From contig CAVPXP010000003.1 in assembly GCA_963709645.1 (NCBI GenBank), forward strand, positions 62,001 to 126,000: a stretch of DNA of 64,000 bases. The letters run 5' to 3'. Positions 45,490 through 54,074 of this stretch are shown in pieces. Numbering within the stretch: position 1 is the first letter of the stretch; each line of letters begins with the position of its first letter. The stretch is from DYRB01 sp963709645 (GTDB lineage Bacteria > Pseudomonadota > Gammaproteobacteria > Chromatiales > Chromatiaceae). The notes beneath the pieces are model-generated. The model saw only the letters and a program-made list of their open reading frames with translations, did no database searches and was not told the origin of the DNA. The position numbers were made by a program, and so were the translations under genes.

Positions 45490-48135
45490 CTACGAAGCCG
45501 CATCGAGACACTTCGAGGCGACCTCGTAACTGTCCTTCGACAGCTCCGGCGCCGCCAGGACGCGCTCCAGTTCTCCGTGCATCAGCCGCTGGCGGGCGTT
45601 GTCATACCGCCGCCAGCGGGCAAGGGCCTGGAGCAGGCGCGAGGCGATCTGCGGGTTCTGTGCGTCGAGCTCCAGCACCCGGTCGCCAAGGAAGCGGTAA
45701 CCGGCACCGTCTGCGGCGTGGAATCGCACCGGGTTGCCCACGCAGAAGGCTCCGACCAAGCTGCGCACCCGATTGGGGTTGCGGCTGTCGTAGGCCGGGT
45801 GCACGAGGAGGGCCGCGACCCGCAATAGGGTGTCCGGGCGGGTACTTGTGGCCTGGATACCGAACCATTTGTCGAGGACCAAGGGGTCTGCGGACCAGCG
45901 GGTATAGAATCCGGCCAAGGCATCATCCCCCGCCGGACCGCCGTCGTCGACCAGCAGGCGCAGCGCCGCCATGACGTCAGTCATATTGTGCCCCAGTACG
46001 AATTGGGCGTGCGCGGCGTCTCGGGCGGCATCGGTACCGCCGGCCGTGAGGTACCAGAGGCATAAATTCTTGAGGGCACGCTGTCCCACGGCGGCTGGGG
46101 TCAGCTCGTAGGGACCGGCATCCTGATTGGCCTCGTAAGCCGCGAACAGGTCCGCCTGGAGAGCCAAGGCGATGCCCCGGCGCAGAGTCTCACGAGCGCG
46201 GTGGATACCATCCACGTCCACTCGACCCATCTGGTCACCCAGATAACCCTCAGATGGCAGACTCAAGACCTCCGCCAGCAGAGCAGGCGCCGCCTCCCTG
46301 TCCGTCAGGGAGCCGCGAAACGCGGCGAGGAACCCGGCCGAAACGGGCGTCTCTGGGTCGGCCACCATGCGCAGGAGCTGGCGCTGGGCGAGGGTCTGGG
46401 CCGCATCCCAACGGTTGAACCCGTCTGCATCGTGGGCCATGAGGAACATGAGGTCCTCGTCCTGCCAATCCCGGCGCAGGCGCACGGGGGCCGAGAAGCC
46501 GCGCAGCAGGGAGGGGACGGGGCGTCCCGGCACCTCCTTGAAGCGGAAGCGCTCCTGGGTCCCGCGCAGCTCCAGCACGCCGCTCCAACCAGGCACGGCG
46601 GCAGCCCCCCCATCCAGGCAGAGGGCCAGGTCGCTGCCGTCCGGGCCCAACAAGCCCAGGGCAAATGGGATGTGCAGCGGGGCTTTGTCCGGCTGGCCAG
46701 GCGTCGGCGGAGTGGATTGCCGCAGCGTCAGCTCGTAGGTCCGGGTGTGTGGGTCATAGTGGTCGTCCACCTCAACAACCGGGGTCCCAGCTTGGCTGTA
46801 CCACAGTCGGAACTGGGTCAAATCCCGCCCGCTTACCTCCTCCATGCAGCGCACGAAGTCATCGGTGGTAACGGCCTGACCATCGTGACGTTCGAAGTAC
46901 AGATCCGTCGCCCGGCGGAAGGCCTCAGGCCCCAACAGCAGAGCCTGCATGCGCACCAGTTCGGCCCCCTTCTCGTAGATAGTCGCGGTGTAGAAGTTGT
47001 TGATCTCGATATAGGACTCCGGTCGGACCGGGTGTGCCATGGGCCCGCCGTCCTCGGCGAACTGCCGGGCCCGTAGGGCCCGCACATCGGCAATGCGCTT
47101 CACCCCGCGGGAGCCCATGTCCGCGGAGAACTCCTGGTCGCGATAGACGGTGAAGCCCTCTTTGAGGCTCAACTGGAACCAATCGCGGCAGGTGATGCGG
47201 TTGCCGGTCCAGTTGTGGAAGTATTCGTGGGCGATGACACCCTCAATCCCCAGAAAGTCCTGATCCGTGGCCGTGTCTGGGCGGGCCAGGACGAACTTGG
47301 AATTGAAGACGTTGAGCCCCTTGTTCTCCATGGCGCCCATGTTGAAGTGGGTGACGGCGACGATCTGGTAGACGTCAAGGTCGTACTCGCGTCCATAGCG
47401 GGCCTCGTCCCAAGCCATGGCCGCCTTGAGGGAGCGCATGGCGTGGTCGCACTTGTCCAGGTTCTCGTGCTCCACGTAGAGGTGCAGGGAAACCGCGCGC
47501 CCGGAGGCGGTGGTGAAGTGGTCCTCGACCCGGCCCAGGTCCCCGGACACAAGGGCGAAGAGGTAGCTCGGCTTGGGGAACGGGTCCTCCCAGCGGACCA
47601 GGTGCCGCCCTCCTTCCAAGGAACGCGATTCCACGGGATTGCCGTTCGACAGCAAGACCGGATAGCGCGCTTGGTCCGCCACCAGGGTCGTGCTGTAACG
47701 AGCCATGACATCCGGGCGGTCCAGGAAGTAGGTGATGCGCCGGAAGCCCTCGGCCTCGCACTGGGTGCACAACATCTGCCCGGACTGATACAGGCCCTCG
47801 AGCGCTGTGTTGAGGTAGGGGTGGATGCAGACCCGAGTGGTCAACTCAAAGCGATCCGGGACCCGCAGCAAGGTCAGGGCCTCATCCGTCACCCGGTACT
47901 CGGCAGGCATCAGGGGGCGGCCATCGATGGCGATAGCCTCCAGTTCCAGTTGCTCCCCGTCCAGGCGCAGATCCCCCTCTCCGCGCACCGCCGCCGGATT
48001 GCGCCGAAAGCTGATGGCCGCGTGAACCCGCGTGGCCTCGGAGTCCAGGTCGAAGCGAAGATCGGCATGCTCGATCAGGAACTCCGGGGGCCGGTAGTCC
48101 TCAAGGTGAATGGGACGGGGAGTGTCGCGGTACAT
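45490..48135 (-). CDS. pepN: Aminopeptidase N (M1 family)
   Basis: An 881-residue zinc aminopeptidase of the M1 family, E. coli PepN type. The substrate-anchoring motif GAMENKGLN and the zinc motif HEYFHNWTGN (HExxH with downstream Glu) are both present. The N-terminal beta-saddle begins RPIHLEDYRPPEFLIEHADL and the C-terminal helical domain is full length (LYRxx repeats). ATG 48135 matches the family start; an upstream extension to 48396 crosses the divergent promoter region. It releases N-terminal residues during peptide turnover in the cytoplasm. Confidence 0.96.
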   Translation of the reverse strand: MYRDTPRPIHLEDYRPPEFLIEHADLRFDLDSEATRVHAAISFRRNPAAVRGEGDLRLDGEQLELEAIAIDGRPLMPAEYRVTDEALTLLRVPDRFELTTRVCIHPYLNTALEGLYQSGQMLCTQCEAEGFRRITYFLDRPDVMARYSTTLVADQARYPVLLSNGNPVESRSLEGGRHLVRWEDPFPKPSYLFALVSGDLGRVEDHFTTASGRAVSLHLYVEHENLDKCDHAMRSLKAAMAWDEARYGREYDLDVYQIVAVTHFNMGAMENKGLNVFNSKFVLARPDTATDQDFLGIEGVIAHEYFHNWTGNRITCRDWFQLSLKEGFTVYRDQEFSADMGSRGVKRIADVRALRARQFAEDGGPMAHPVRPESYIEINNFYTATIYEKGAELVRMQALLLGPEAFRRATDLYFERHDGQAVTTDDFVRCMEEVSGRDLTQFRLWYSQAGTPVVEVDDHYDPHTRTYELTLRQSTPPTPGQPDKAPLHIPFALGLLGPDGSDLALCLDGGAAAVPGWSGVLELRGTQERFRFKEVPGRPVPSLLRGFSAPVRLRRDWQDEDLMFLMAHDADGFNRWDAAQTLAQRQLLRMVADPETPVSAGFLAAFRGSLTDREAAPALLAEVLSLPSEGYLGDQMGRVDVDGIHRARETLRRGIALALQADLFAAYEANQDAGPYELTPAAVGQRALKNLCLWYLTAGGTDAARDAAHAQFVLGHNMTDVMAALRLLVDDGGPAGDDALAGFYTRWSADPLVLDKWFGIQATSTRPDTLLRVAALLVHPAYDSRNPNRVRSLVGAFCVGNPVRFHAADGAGYRFLGDRVLELDAQNPQIASRLLQALARWRRYDNARQRLMHGELERVLAAPELSKDSYEVASKCLDAAS

Positions 48136-48379
48136 GGGCGCCTTTGGGAACTCGATTGACGGTTGGTTGCAGGGGAGTGCGCACCTGTGGCCGTCGGACA
48201 GGTCAACGCAGATTGTGGTCCGGAAGGGCCGCCCGCATCCAGGGCTATTGAGGACATCGTATGAGTCCGGGCGCCGCCGGCGATTTTCAAGCTCGGTGAA
48301 TCGTGCCTTAATAGTCGCCCTCACCAGGCCCGGCAACGGGCCGCCGCCTCGAACATCGAGCAGGAACCCACAGACAGCC

Positions 48380-48634
48380 ATGCCATCAGTGACCATCTAC
48401 TCCACCGCCATCTGCCCCTACTGCGTGCGTGCCAAGCACCTGCTGCAACGCAAGGGAGTGGAGTTCCAGGAGATCCGCGTCGACCACGATCACGACCAAA
48501 TGCAGCACATGATGGACATCACTCGTCGCCATACGGTGCCGCAAATCTTCATTGGGGACCGCCATGTCGGCGGCTACGACGACTTGGCGCGCCTCGACGC
48601 CCGCGGCGAGCTCGATCCCCTCCTCGGGGTTTGA
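48380..48634 (+). CDS. grxC: Glutaredoxin GrxC
   Basis: An 84-residue dithiol glutaredoxin with the CPYC active site at 12-15 (TAICPYCVRAKHLL), the cis-Pro in HTVPQIFIGD and the glutathione-binding GGYDDLARLD. It reduces disulfides and supports ribonucleotide reductase with glutathione. ATG 48380 is obvious; a longer frame upstream is not conserved. Only 1 base separates its stop from the hslR start at 48636, so the two are probably co-expressed. Confidence 0.94.
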   Translation: MPSVTIYSTAICPYCVRAKHLLQRKGVEFQEIRVDHDHDQMQHMMDITRRHTVPQIFIGDRHVGGYDDLARLDARGELDPLLGV

Positions 48635-48635
48635 T

Positions 48636-49043
48636 ATGAGTGCCCCCGCAGCTGCCGAAACGGAGACCATCCGCATCGACAAGTGGCTTTGGGCCGCGCG
48701 CTTCTTCAAGACCCGGCAACTCGCCGTGGAGGCCATCAACGGGGGCAGGGTCGAGATCGACGGTCAGCGCGCGAAGCCAGCCAAGACGGTGCACCCCGGA
48801 TCCCGGGTGACCATCCACAAGGCGACGCTCGCCTGGGAGGTGACGGTGCTGGCGGTATCGAAACAACGGCGTCCTGCCTCGGAGGCCGCCCAGCTCTACG
48901 CGGAGGACGAGCCCAGCCGGCTGCGCCGCCAGGAGCAGGTCCGCGAGCGGCGCGAGACCGGCATCTACCCCGACGGCGCCAGCCGGCCGACCAAGCGCGA
49001 CCGCCGCCTGATTCAGCGATTCACCAGCAAAGGCGCGCCCTGA
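48636..49043 (+). CDS. hslR: Ribosome-associated heat shock protein Hsp15 (S4 domain)
   Basis: A 135-residue RNA-binding protein. The S4 domain covers about residues 11-75: IRIDKWLWAARFFKTRQLA, then GGRVEIDGQRAKPAKTV and VTIHKATLAWEVTVLAV. The basic C-terminal helix RLRRQEQVRERRETGIYPDG and KRDRRLIQRF are typical. Hsp15 binds 50S subunits that carry stalled peptidyl-tRNA and helps recycle them. ATG 48636; the longer frame upstream re-reads grxC. Confidence 0.93.
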   Translation: MSAPAAAETETIRIDKWLWAARFFKTRQLAVEAINGGRVEIDGQRAKPAKTVHPGSRVTIHKATLAWEVTVLAVSKQRRPASEAAQLYAEDEPSRLRRQEQVRERRETGIYPDGASRPTKRDRRLIQRFTSKGAP

Positions 49044-49053
49044 GAGGTTTCGC

Positions 49054-49512
49054 ATGGACAACGAGGTCTTTCGCGACACCTACCGCGCCATCAACGAGCG
49101 CTACTGCCCCTATGAGAAGGCCATCCTGACCAACAATTGCGCTTGCTCCAAGGCACAGCGTTTCTGCATCGCCGAGCGCGAGGGCGTCCGCTGCGCCTCC
49201 GCCAAGGCCCAGGAGCGCTGCATCGAGACCTTGGAGATGCTGCGCCAGCAAGCCCGATTCGCCCTCAAGGCGACCACGAACAACGCCGCCCTGCCCCACG
49301 CCAAGGCCATGCGGATCCAGGTCGGCGGCCTGCGCGGCATCCACGTCGCCCTGCACCCGGATGTCCCACCGCCAGTCCAGATTGCGGACATCCACGGGCT
49401 CCTGATCCAGGCGGTCGAGCGGTTCGGTGCCCTCGCCGCCCTGCCCTTTCAGGTCGTGATCCAGCAGATCGCCGCCTACCAGGGCCGGCCCAGATCGCGA
49501 GGGCGCAAATAG
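49054..49512 (+). CDS. Cys-rich conserved hypothetical protein
   Basis: A 152-residue soluble protein with six cysteines in the first 60 residues, in the words RYCPYEKAIL, NNCACSKAQRFC, VRCAS and ERCIETLEML. The spacing CAC-x5-F-C and the later Cys pair suggest a Zn or Fe-S site. The second half is ordinary alpha/beta sequence (GLRGIHVALHPDVPPPVQIADIHGLL), and the tail is basic. ATG 49054 is 10 bases after the hslR stop, so it looks like the third gene of grxC-hslR-unknown. I do not recognise the family; redox-linked neighbours suggest a thiol or metal function. Confidence 0.72.
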   Translation: MDNEVFRDTYRAINERYCPYEKAILTNNCACSKAQRFCIAEREGVRCASAKAQERCIETLEMLRQQARFALKATTNNAALPHAKAMRIQVGGLRGIHVALHPDVPPPVQIADIHGLLIQAVERFGALAALPFQVVIQQIAAYQGRPRSRGRK

Positions 49513-49696
49513 CCGCCCCTTGTTCGTCCCCCGCATCACCCGGTGCTCGTACTCCGCAACTGAGGCCCGCACAGCCTCCACCCCGCCCGCCGGCCTTCTC
49601 TTTCCCGCCATCGACCCCACTCTCCTGCCCGGAAATCGACACGGCACCTGCCCCTGGAGTGGGGCCCAACTCAGCCCACCCGGGAGGCGGGAAATC

Positions 49697-50335
49697 ATGT
49701 CCGAGCACGCCAACAGACCGCGGATGGTCACAACCGGCCACTATGCCGAGACCTTTGACGCCAGAACCGAGGATGAGGTCTACGATCCGGAGAAGGAGAG
49801 ACTTGTCCGCAGTTTGCTGAGCAGCCTGGGGGAAGACCCGGACCGCGAGGGACTCAAGCGTACCCCGCTGCGGGTGGCCAAGGCCATGGACTTCCTCACC
49901 AGCGGTTACCACTCCACCGTGGAGGACGTCATCAAGGGCGCAGTCTTCACCGAGGACTGTAAGGAGATGGTCGTGGTCCGCGGGATCGAGTTCTATTCCC
50001 TGTGCGAGCACCACATGCTTCCCTTCTTCGGCCACGCCCACGTCGGGTACTTGCCCAAGGGCAAAGTGGTGGGTCTGAGCAAGATCGCGCGGGTAGTGGA
50101 TGTCTTCGCCCGCCGCCTCCAAGTGCAGGAGCGCTTGACCAATCAGGTGGCCGATGCCCTGATGGCGGCGCTTGACCCTCACGGGGTCGCAGTCGTCATG
50201 GAGGCCAGCCACACCTGCATGATGATGCGCGGGGTCCAGAAGCAGAACAGCACCACGGTGTCGAGTGCCATGCGCGGGACCTTCGAGGATGACCCGCGCA
50301 CCCGGGCCGAATTTATGGGTTTCATCCGGACTTGA
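49697..50335 (+). CDS. folE: GTP cyclohydrolase I
   Basis: First enzyme of folate or pterin synthesis: GTP to dihydroneopterin triphosphate. The 212-residue chain has the zinc ligands in SLCEHHMLPFFGHAHV (Cys and His) and the second Cys in ASHTCMMMRG, with the family stretches SGYHSTVEDVIKG and YLPKGKVVGLSKIARVV. ATG 49697 gives the usual length. Upstream frame extension to 49520 is low-complexity and rejected. The 184-base gap before it has no gene. Confidence 0.95.
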   Translation: MSEHANRPRMVTTGHYAETFDARTEDEVYDPEKERLVRSLLSSLGEDPDREGLKRTPLRVAKAMDFLTSGYHSTVEDVIKGAVFTEDCKEMVVVRGIEFYSLCEHHMLPFFGHAHVGYLPKGKVVGLSKIARVVDVFARRLQVQERLTNQVADALMAALDPHGVAVVMEASHTCMMMRGVQKQNSTTVSSAMRGTFEDDPRTRAEFMGFIRT

Positions 50336-50404
50336 TGCCCTGCCCGCCAGGTCAGGAAACGCCTGCCTCAGCGCCGCGGGTCATAAGTCCGGTGAGGCAC
50401 CCGC

Positions 50405-52753
50405 ATGGGACCGGCCGCCGGCCCTGTCTGCGGTATGCCCAGCGCCGGGACCCGGCGGGCCTCTGTGATAACCTACGATCCCCGGAGGCGCAGCGGCCCC
50501 ACCCGATCTAGGATCCGAAATCCCCGCTTGGCCGACCCGGCACTTCTTGTGATCGCGCAGGCCCTACGCGCTCAGGCCGTGGCGGCCAACCAGCGCCGTG
50601 CCCTGGTCCTGTCGGGTCCCGCCGCCTGGACCTTGGAAACCGCGCGCGCCGCCGTGGAGGCGAGCCAACAAGGCCAGGCGAAGGCCGTCTGGCTCACCAA
50701 CCGCGACCTGCCCGAGGCCCACCTGCCGGTCACTGCGGGAGAGCGCCTCCTCGGCACCGAGCTCGACACCCTGGTCTACGACGCCCACTGCGGGTTCGAC
50801 CCCGATGCCTTGGGCGCCGCCCTTGGCGCACTGCGGGGCGGAGGCCTGCTGGTCCTGCTGACTCCGGACATCGATGCCTGGCCCGGGTTACCGGACCCCC
50901 TGGCGGATCGACTCGCCCGGGACGTCGCTGCCGCGGCCCAGAAGCCCAGCCGCCTGATACGGCGCCTGGTCAGGGTGTTGAGCCAGGCCTCTGGAGTGAC
51001 CCTGGTACGGGCAGGCCGGCCGCTGCCCCCGCCACCAGAATCGCCGGTCCACGCCAGCCGCACGCCGCAACCAGGCGACACGGGCACCCAGGACCAGCGC
51101 CTCGCCGTTGCGGCGATTCTCAAGACCGCCCACGGCCGGGCCCGACGTCCCCTGGTCCTGACCTCCGACCGCGGCCGCGGCAAATCCGCGGCCCTCGGGC
51201 TGGCCGCTGCTGAGTTACTGGCGGATGGACAGGCCCAAATCCTGGTGACCGCACCCCGCCACGCCGCCATCGCGCCGGTTTTCGCCCATGCGGGGCAGAT
51301 GCTGCCGCAGGCCCAGATGGCCCCCGGAGCTCTGCGGCACGGCGCGGCGACGCTCCAGTTCCTGCCCCCGGACCAGCTCGCCCAGGCCCATCCGCCCGCC
51401 GACCTGGTCCTGGTCGACGAGGCCGCCGGCATCCCCGCCCCCCTGCTCGGGGCATTGCTGCACCGCTACCCGCGCATCGTCTTTGCTACCACGGTGCACG
51501 GCTACGAGGGAACTGGGCGCGGCTTCGAGGTCCGCTTCCGCGCCACGCTGGACGGACTGACCCCAGGCTGGCGGTCTCTTACCCTAACCACGCCCATCCG
51601 TTGGGCCGAGGGCGACCCCTGTGAGGCCCTGGCCGCCCGGGCCCTACTCCTCGACGCTGCCCCTGCGGCAGACAGCGAGCTGGCACAGGCCTATCCAATG
51701 ACCTGCACCTTCGCTCGCCTCGACCGCGACGCCCTGGCGGGAGACGAGCCCAGGCTGGGCCAGCTCTTCGGCCTCCTGGTCCTGGCCCACTACCAGACGC
51801 GGCCCGCGGACCTGCGCCACCTGCTCGACGGGCCTGGCGTGCGGGTCTATGTCCTGAGCCATCGGGGGCGCATTGCCGCGACCGCCCTGTGCGCCCTGGA
51901 GGGTGGACTCGACCCCGATCTCGGGGCCGCCGTCTTCGCCGGGCGCAGGCGACCACGCGGCCACCTTCTGCCGCAGACCCTGAGCGCCCACGCCGGGATC
52001 AGCGAGGCAGCGGACCTGAGGTACCTGCGCCTCGTGCGCATCGCCGTGCACCCCGCGGTCCAGGGGCGCGGTCTGGGGAGCAGGCTCGTCGCCGGGGTTC
52101 AGGCCGACGCCCGGCGGCTCGGGCTCGATATCCTTGGAGCAAGTTTCGGCGCCACGACGGAGCTCTTACGCTTCTGGCGGCGCTGCGGCCTGACCGCAGC
52201 GCACATGGGCACCAGCCGCAACGCGGCCAGCGGAGCCCACGCCGCTGTCGTCCTGGCCGGGCTGTCCCCGGCAGGGGAGTCTCTGGCGGAGGTCGCCCGC
52301 CGCCGTCTTGGCCAACGCCTGCCGGTACTGCTCGCCAACCCCCTGCGCGGCATCGAGCCCGACCTTGCCCTGGAGATCCTCTCCGCCACGCCAGCGCCCC
52401 CGCCAATCCTGGACTTGGACGCGCAGACTTGGCGGGAGCTGGCCGCCTTCGCCTATGCGGCCCGCCCCTTCGAGTCGGTCCTCGCTCCCCTGTGCGAGGC
52501 CGCCGCGGCGGGGCTGGCCCGCGCCCCCCTATCCCTGACCAAGACGCAAGCCCAGGCCCTCGTCGCCGCGGTTCTGCAGCACCGGCACCTGAGTGCGGTC
52601 GCCGCCCTGACCGGGGCCAGCGGGCGCGCGGAGGTCATTGCCGGACTGCGGGCCGCGACCCGCGCCCTGTTGCGCGACCTGGCGCCGGCGGATCTGGCGG
52701 GGTATGTTCGGGACCTAAGCGAAGCCGCCGGGACAGGGCGCAACGCCTCCTGA
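50405..52753 (+). CDS. tmcA: tRNA(Met) cytidine acetyltransferase TmcA
   Basis: Acetylates N4 of the wobble cytidine of elongator tRNA-Met with acetyl-CoA and ATP/GTP-driven RNA helicase activity. The 782-residue product has a DUF1726-like N-terminal domain, a helicase-like domain with Walker A LTSDRGRGKSAALG and Walker B VLVDEAAGIPAPLL. The GNAT acetyltransferase domain with YLRLVRIAVHPAVQGRGLGS follows. The C-terminal tRNA-binding domain closes the chain. The start is uncertain: ATG 50405, ATG 50435 or GTG 50465 are possible, and the first 20-40 residues show no conservation. Confidence 0.92.
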   Translation: MGPAAGPVCGMPSAGTRRASVITYDPRRRSGPTRSRIRNPRLADPALLVIAQALRAQAVAANQRRALVLSGPAAWTLETARAAVEASQQGQAKAVWLTNRDLPEAHLPVTAGERLLGTELDTLVYDAHCGFDPDALGAALGALRGGGLLVLLTPDIDAWPGLPDPLADRLARDVAAAAQKPSRLIRRLVRVLSQASGVTLVRAGRPLPPPPESPVHASRTPQPGDTGTQDQRLAVAAILKTAHGRARRPLVLTSDRGRGKSAALGLAAAELLADGQAQILVTAPRHAAIAPVFAHAGQMLPQAQMAPGALRHGAATLQFLPPDQLAQAHPPADLVLVDEAAGIPAPLLGALLHRYPRIVFATTVHGYEGTGRGFEVRFRATLDGLTPGWRSLTLTTPIRWAEGDPCEALAARALLLDAAPAADSELAQAYPMTCTFARLDRDALAGDEPRLGQLFGLLVLAHYQTRPADLRHLLDGPGVRVYVLSHRGRIAATALCALEGGLDPDLGAAVFAGRRRPRGHLLPQTLSAHAGISEAADLRYLRLVRIAVHPAVQGRGLGSRLVAGVQADARRLGLDILGASFGATTELLRFWRRCGLTAAHMGTSRNAASGAHAAVVLAGLSPAGESLAEVARRRLGQRLPVLLANPLRGIEPDLALEILSATPAPPPILDLDAQTWRELAAFAYAARPFESVLAPLCEAAAAGLARAPLSLTKTQAQALVAAVLQHRHLSAVAALTGASGRAEVIAGLRAATRALLRDLAPADLAGYVRDLSEAAGTGRNAS

Positions 52754-52760
52754 GACCACC

Positions 52761-53918
52761 ATGCAGCTCCCCGACTTTCAAGGCGGCAGCATCGTCAACC
52801 TCATGGCCTCCATCATCGAGGCCCGTGGCGGGCACAGTGCCTACCCCAACCTGCGCCTGCTACCCCCCGAAGATCTTGCGGGGGTAACCAACCTTATCCT
52901 GCTGGTCATCGACGGACTTGGGGCCGACTACCTGGCCCGCCACTCTCCCCAAGGTCCACTGACGCGCCACCTGCGCGGGGTCATCACCTCCGTCTTCCCG
53001 TCCACCACGGCCGCGGCCATCCCCTGCTTCCTCACGGGCGACGCCCCGCAGCAGCACGGCCTCACGGGCTGGTTCACCTGGCTGCGGGAGCTCGGCTGCA
53101 TCATGACCGTCTTGCCCGGCCACCCGCGCTACGGCGGGGCGAGCTACCGCCAGGCCGGCATCGACCCCGCCAAGCTCTACGGCTTGGTGCCGGTGTTCGA
53201 GCGTATCCAGACCCCCTCGCTGGTCGTCGCCCCCAGCTACATTGCCGGGTCCGACTTCAACCTATCCCTGTCGGGCGGCGCCCGCATCCTGCCCTTCGTG
53301 ACCCTGAGCGGCATGTTCCGCGCCACCGCCGCCGCGCTACGCCAGGACGCCGCGCCCAAGTACCTCTATCTCTACTGGCCCAGGCTCGACACCCTGGGCC
53401 ACCAGGAGGGTATCGAGGCCGGGGCGACCCTCCGCCATCTTCAGGAGATCGAGCAAGCCGTCACCGACTTCCTGGTCCAGGCCGCCGGGACAGACACCCT
53501 GCTCCTCATCACTGCCGACCACGGTCAGGTGGACACGACCGCCGCGGACCGCATCGATTTGGCCGACCATCCCACCCTCACCCACGCGCTGGCCCTGCCG
53601 CCCTGCGGCGAGCCCCGCGCCGCCTTCTGCTATCTCAGACCCGGGCACCTCGACACTTTCACCGACTACTGCCGGACCCACCTCGCCGAACACCTGGACG
53701 TCGTCCCCAGCGCAGACCTCCTCGCCCAAGGCATGTTCGGCCTTGGCGAGCCCAATCCGCGCCTCGCCGAGCGCATCGGCGACCTGACCCTCCTGATGCG
53801 CGGCAACAGCGTGATCCACGAGCACCTGCCCAGCGAGACCCCGCATGTCCAGGTCGGGGCCCACGGGGGCCTCAGCCGCGCCGAGATGCTGGTCCCTCTG
53901 TGCCTGATGCGGGCCTGA
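52761..53918 (+). CDS. Alkaline phosphatase/nucleotide pyrophosphatase family phosphodiesterase
   Basis: A 385-residue member of the alkaline phosphatase superfamily related to nucleotide pyrophosphatase/phosphodiesterases. The first metal-binding Asp lies in LLVIDGLGADYL near 50, the nucleophile Thr in SVFPSTTAAAIPCFLTG near 80, and later Asp/His ligands appear in YWPRLDTLGHQEG, ITADHGQVD and VGAHGGLSRAEM. No signal peptide, so it seems cytoplasmic. It starts 7 bases after tmcA and is probably co-transcribed. Substrate unknown. The C-terminus is shaped by an 11-bp tandem repeat. Confidence 0.85.
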   Translation: MQLPDFQGGSIVNLMASIIEARGGHSAYPNLRLLPPEDLAGVTNLILLVIDGLGADYLARHSPQGPLTRHLRGVITSVFPSTTAAAIPCFLTGDAPQQHGLTGWFTWLRELGCIMTVLPGHPRYGGASYRQAGIDPAKLYGLVPVFERIQTPSLVVAPSYIAGSDFNLSLSGGARILPFVTLSGMFRATAAALRQDAAPKYLYLYWPRLDTLGHQEGIEAGATLRHLQEIEQAVTDFLVQAAGTDTLLLITADHGQVDTTAADRIDLADHPTLTHALALPPCGEPRAAFCYLRPGHLDTFTDYCRTHLAEHLDVVPSADLLAQGMFGLGEPNPRLAERIGDLTLLMRGNSVIHEHLPSETPHVQVGAHGGLSRAEMLVPLCLMRA

Positions 53919-53940
53919 TGCGGGCCTGATGCGGGCCTGA
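53904..53940 (+). repeat. 11-bp tandem repeat across the stop codon of the phosphodiesterase gene
   Basis: CTGATGCGGGC is repeated three times plus a partial fourth copy. The gene's stop (53916-53918) lies in the second copy, and because 11 is not a multiple of three each copy offers a TGA in a different frame. The repeat is probably a recent slippage duplication. Confidence 0.85.
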
Positions 53941-54074
53941 ACCACGCGGCCTGGCCGAAGTCGCCGACCAGCCTTTTTCAGCAGAGGGCCGCCAGGGCAG
54001 TGGTGTACCGGTGGGTGCGCCGGCCCGACGGACCAGGGCCTCGGTTGGGTGAAACCGGTGGCGGATTGGCTCGA

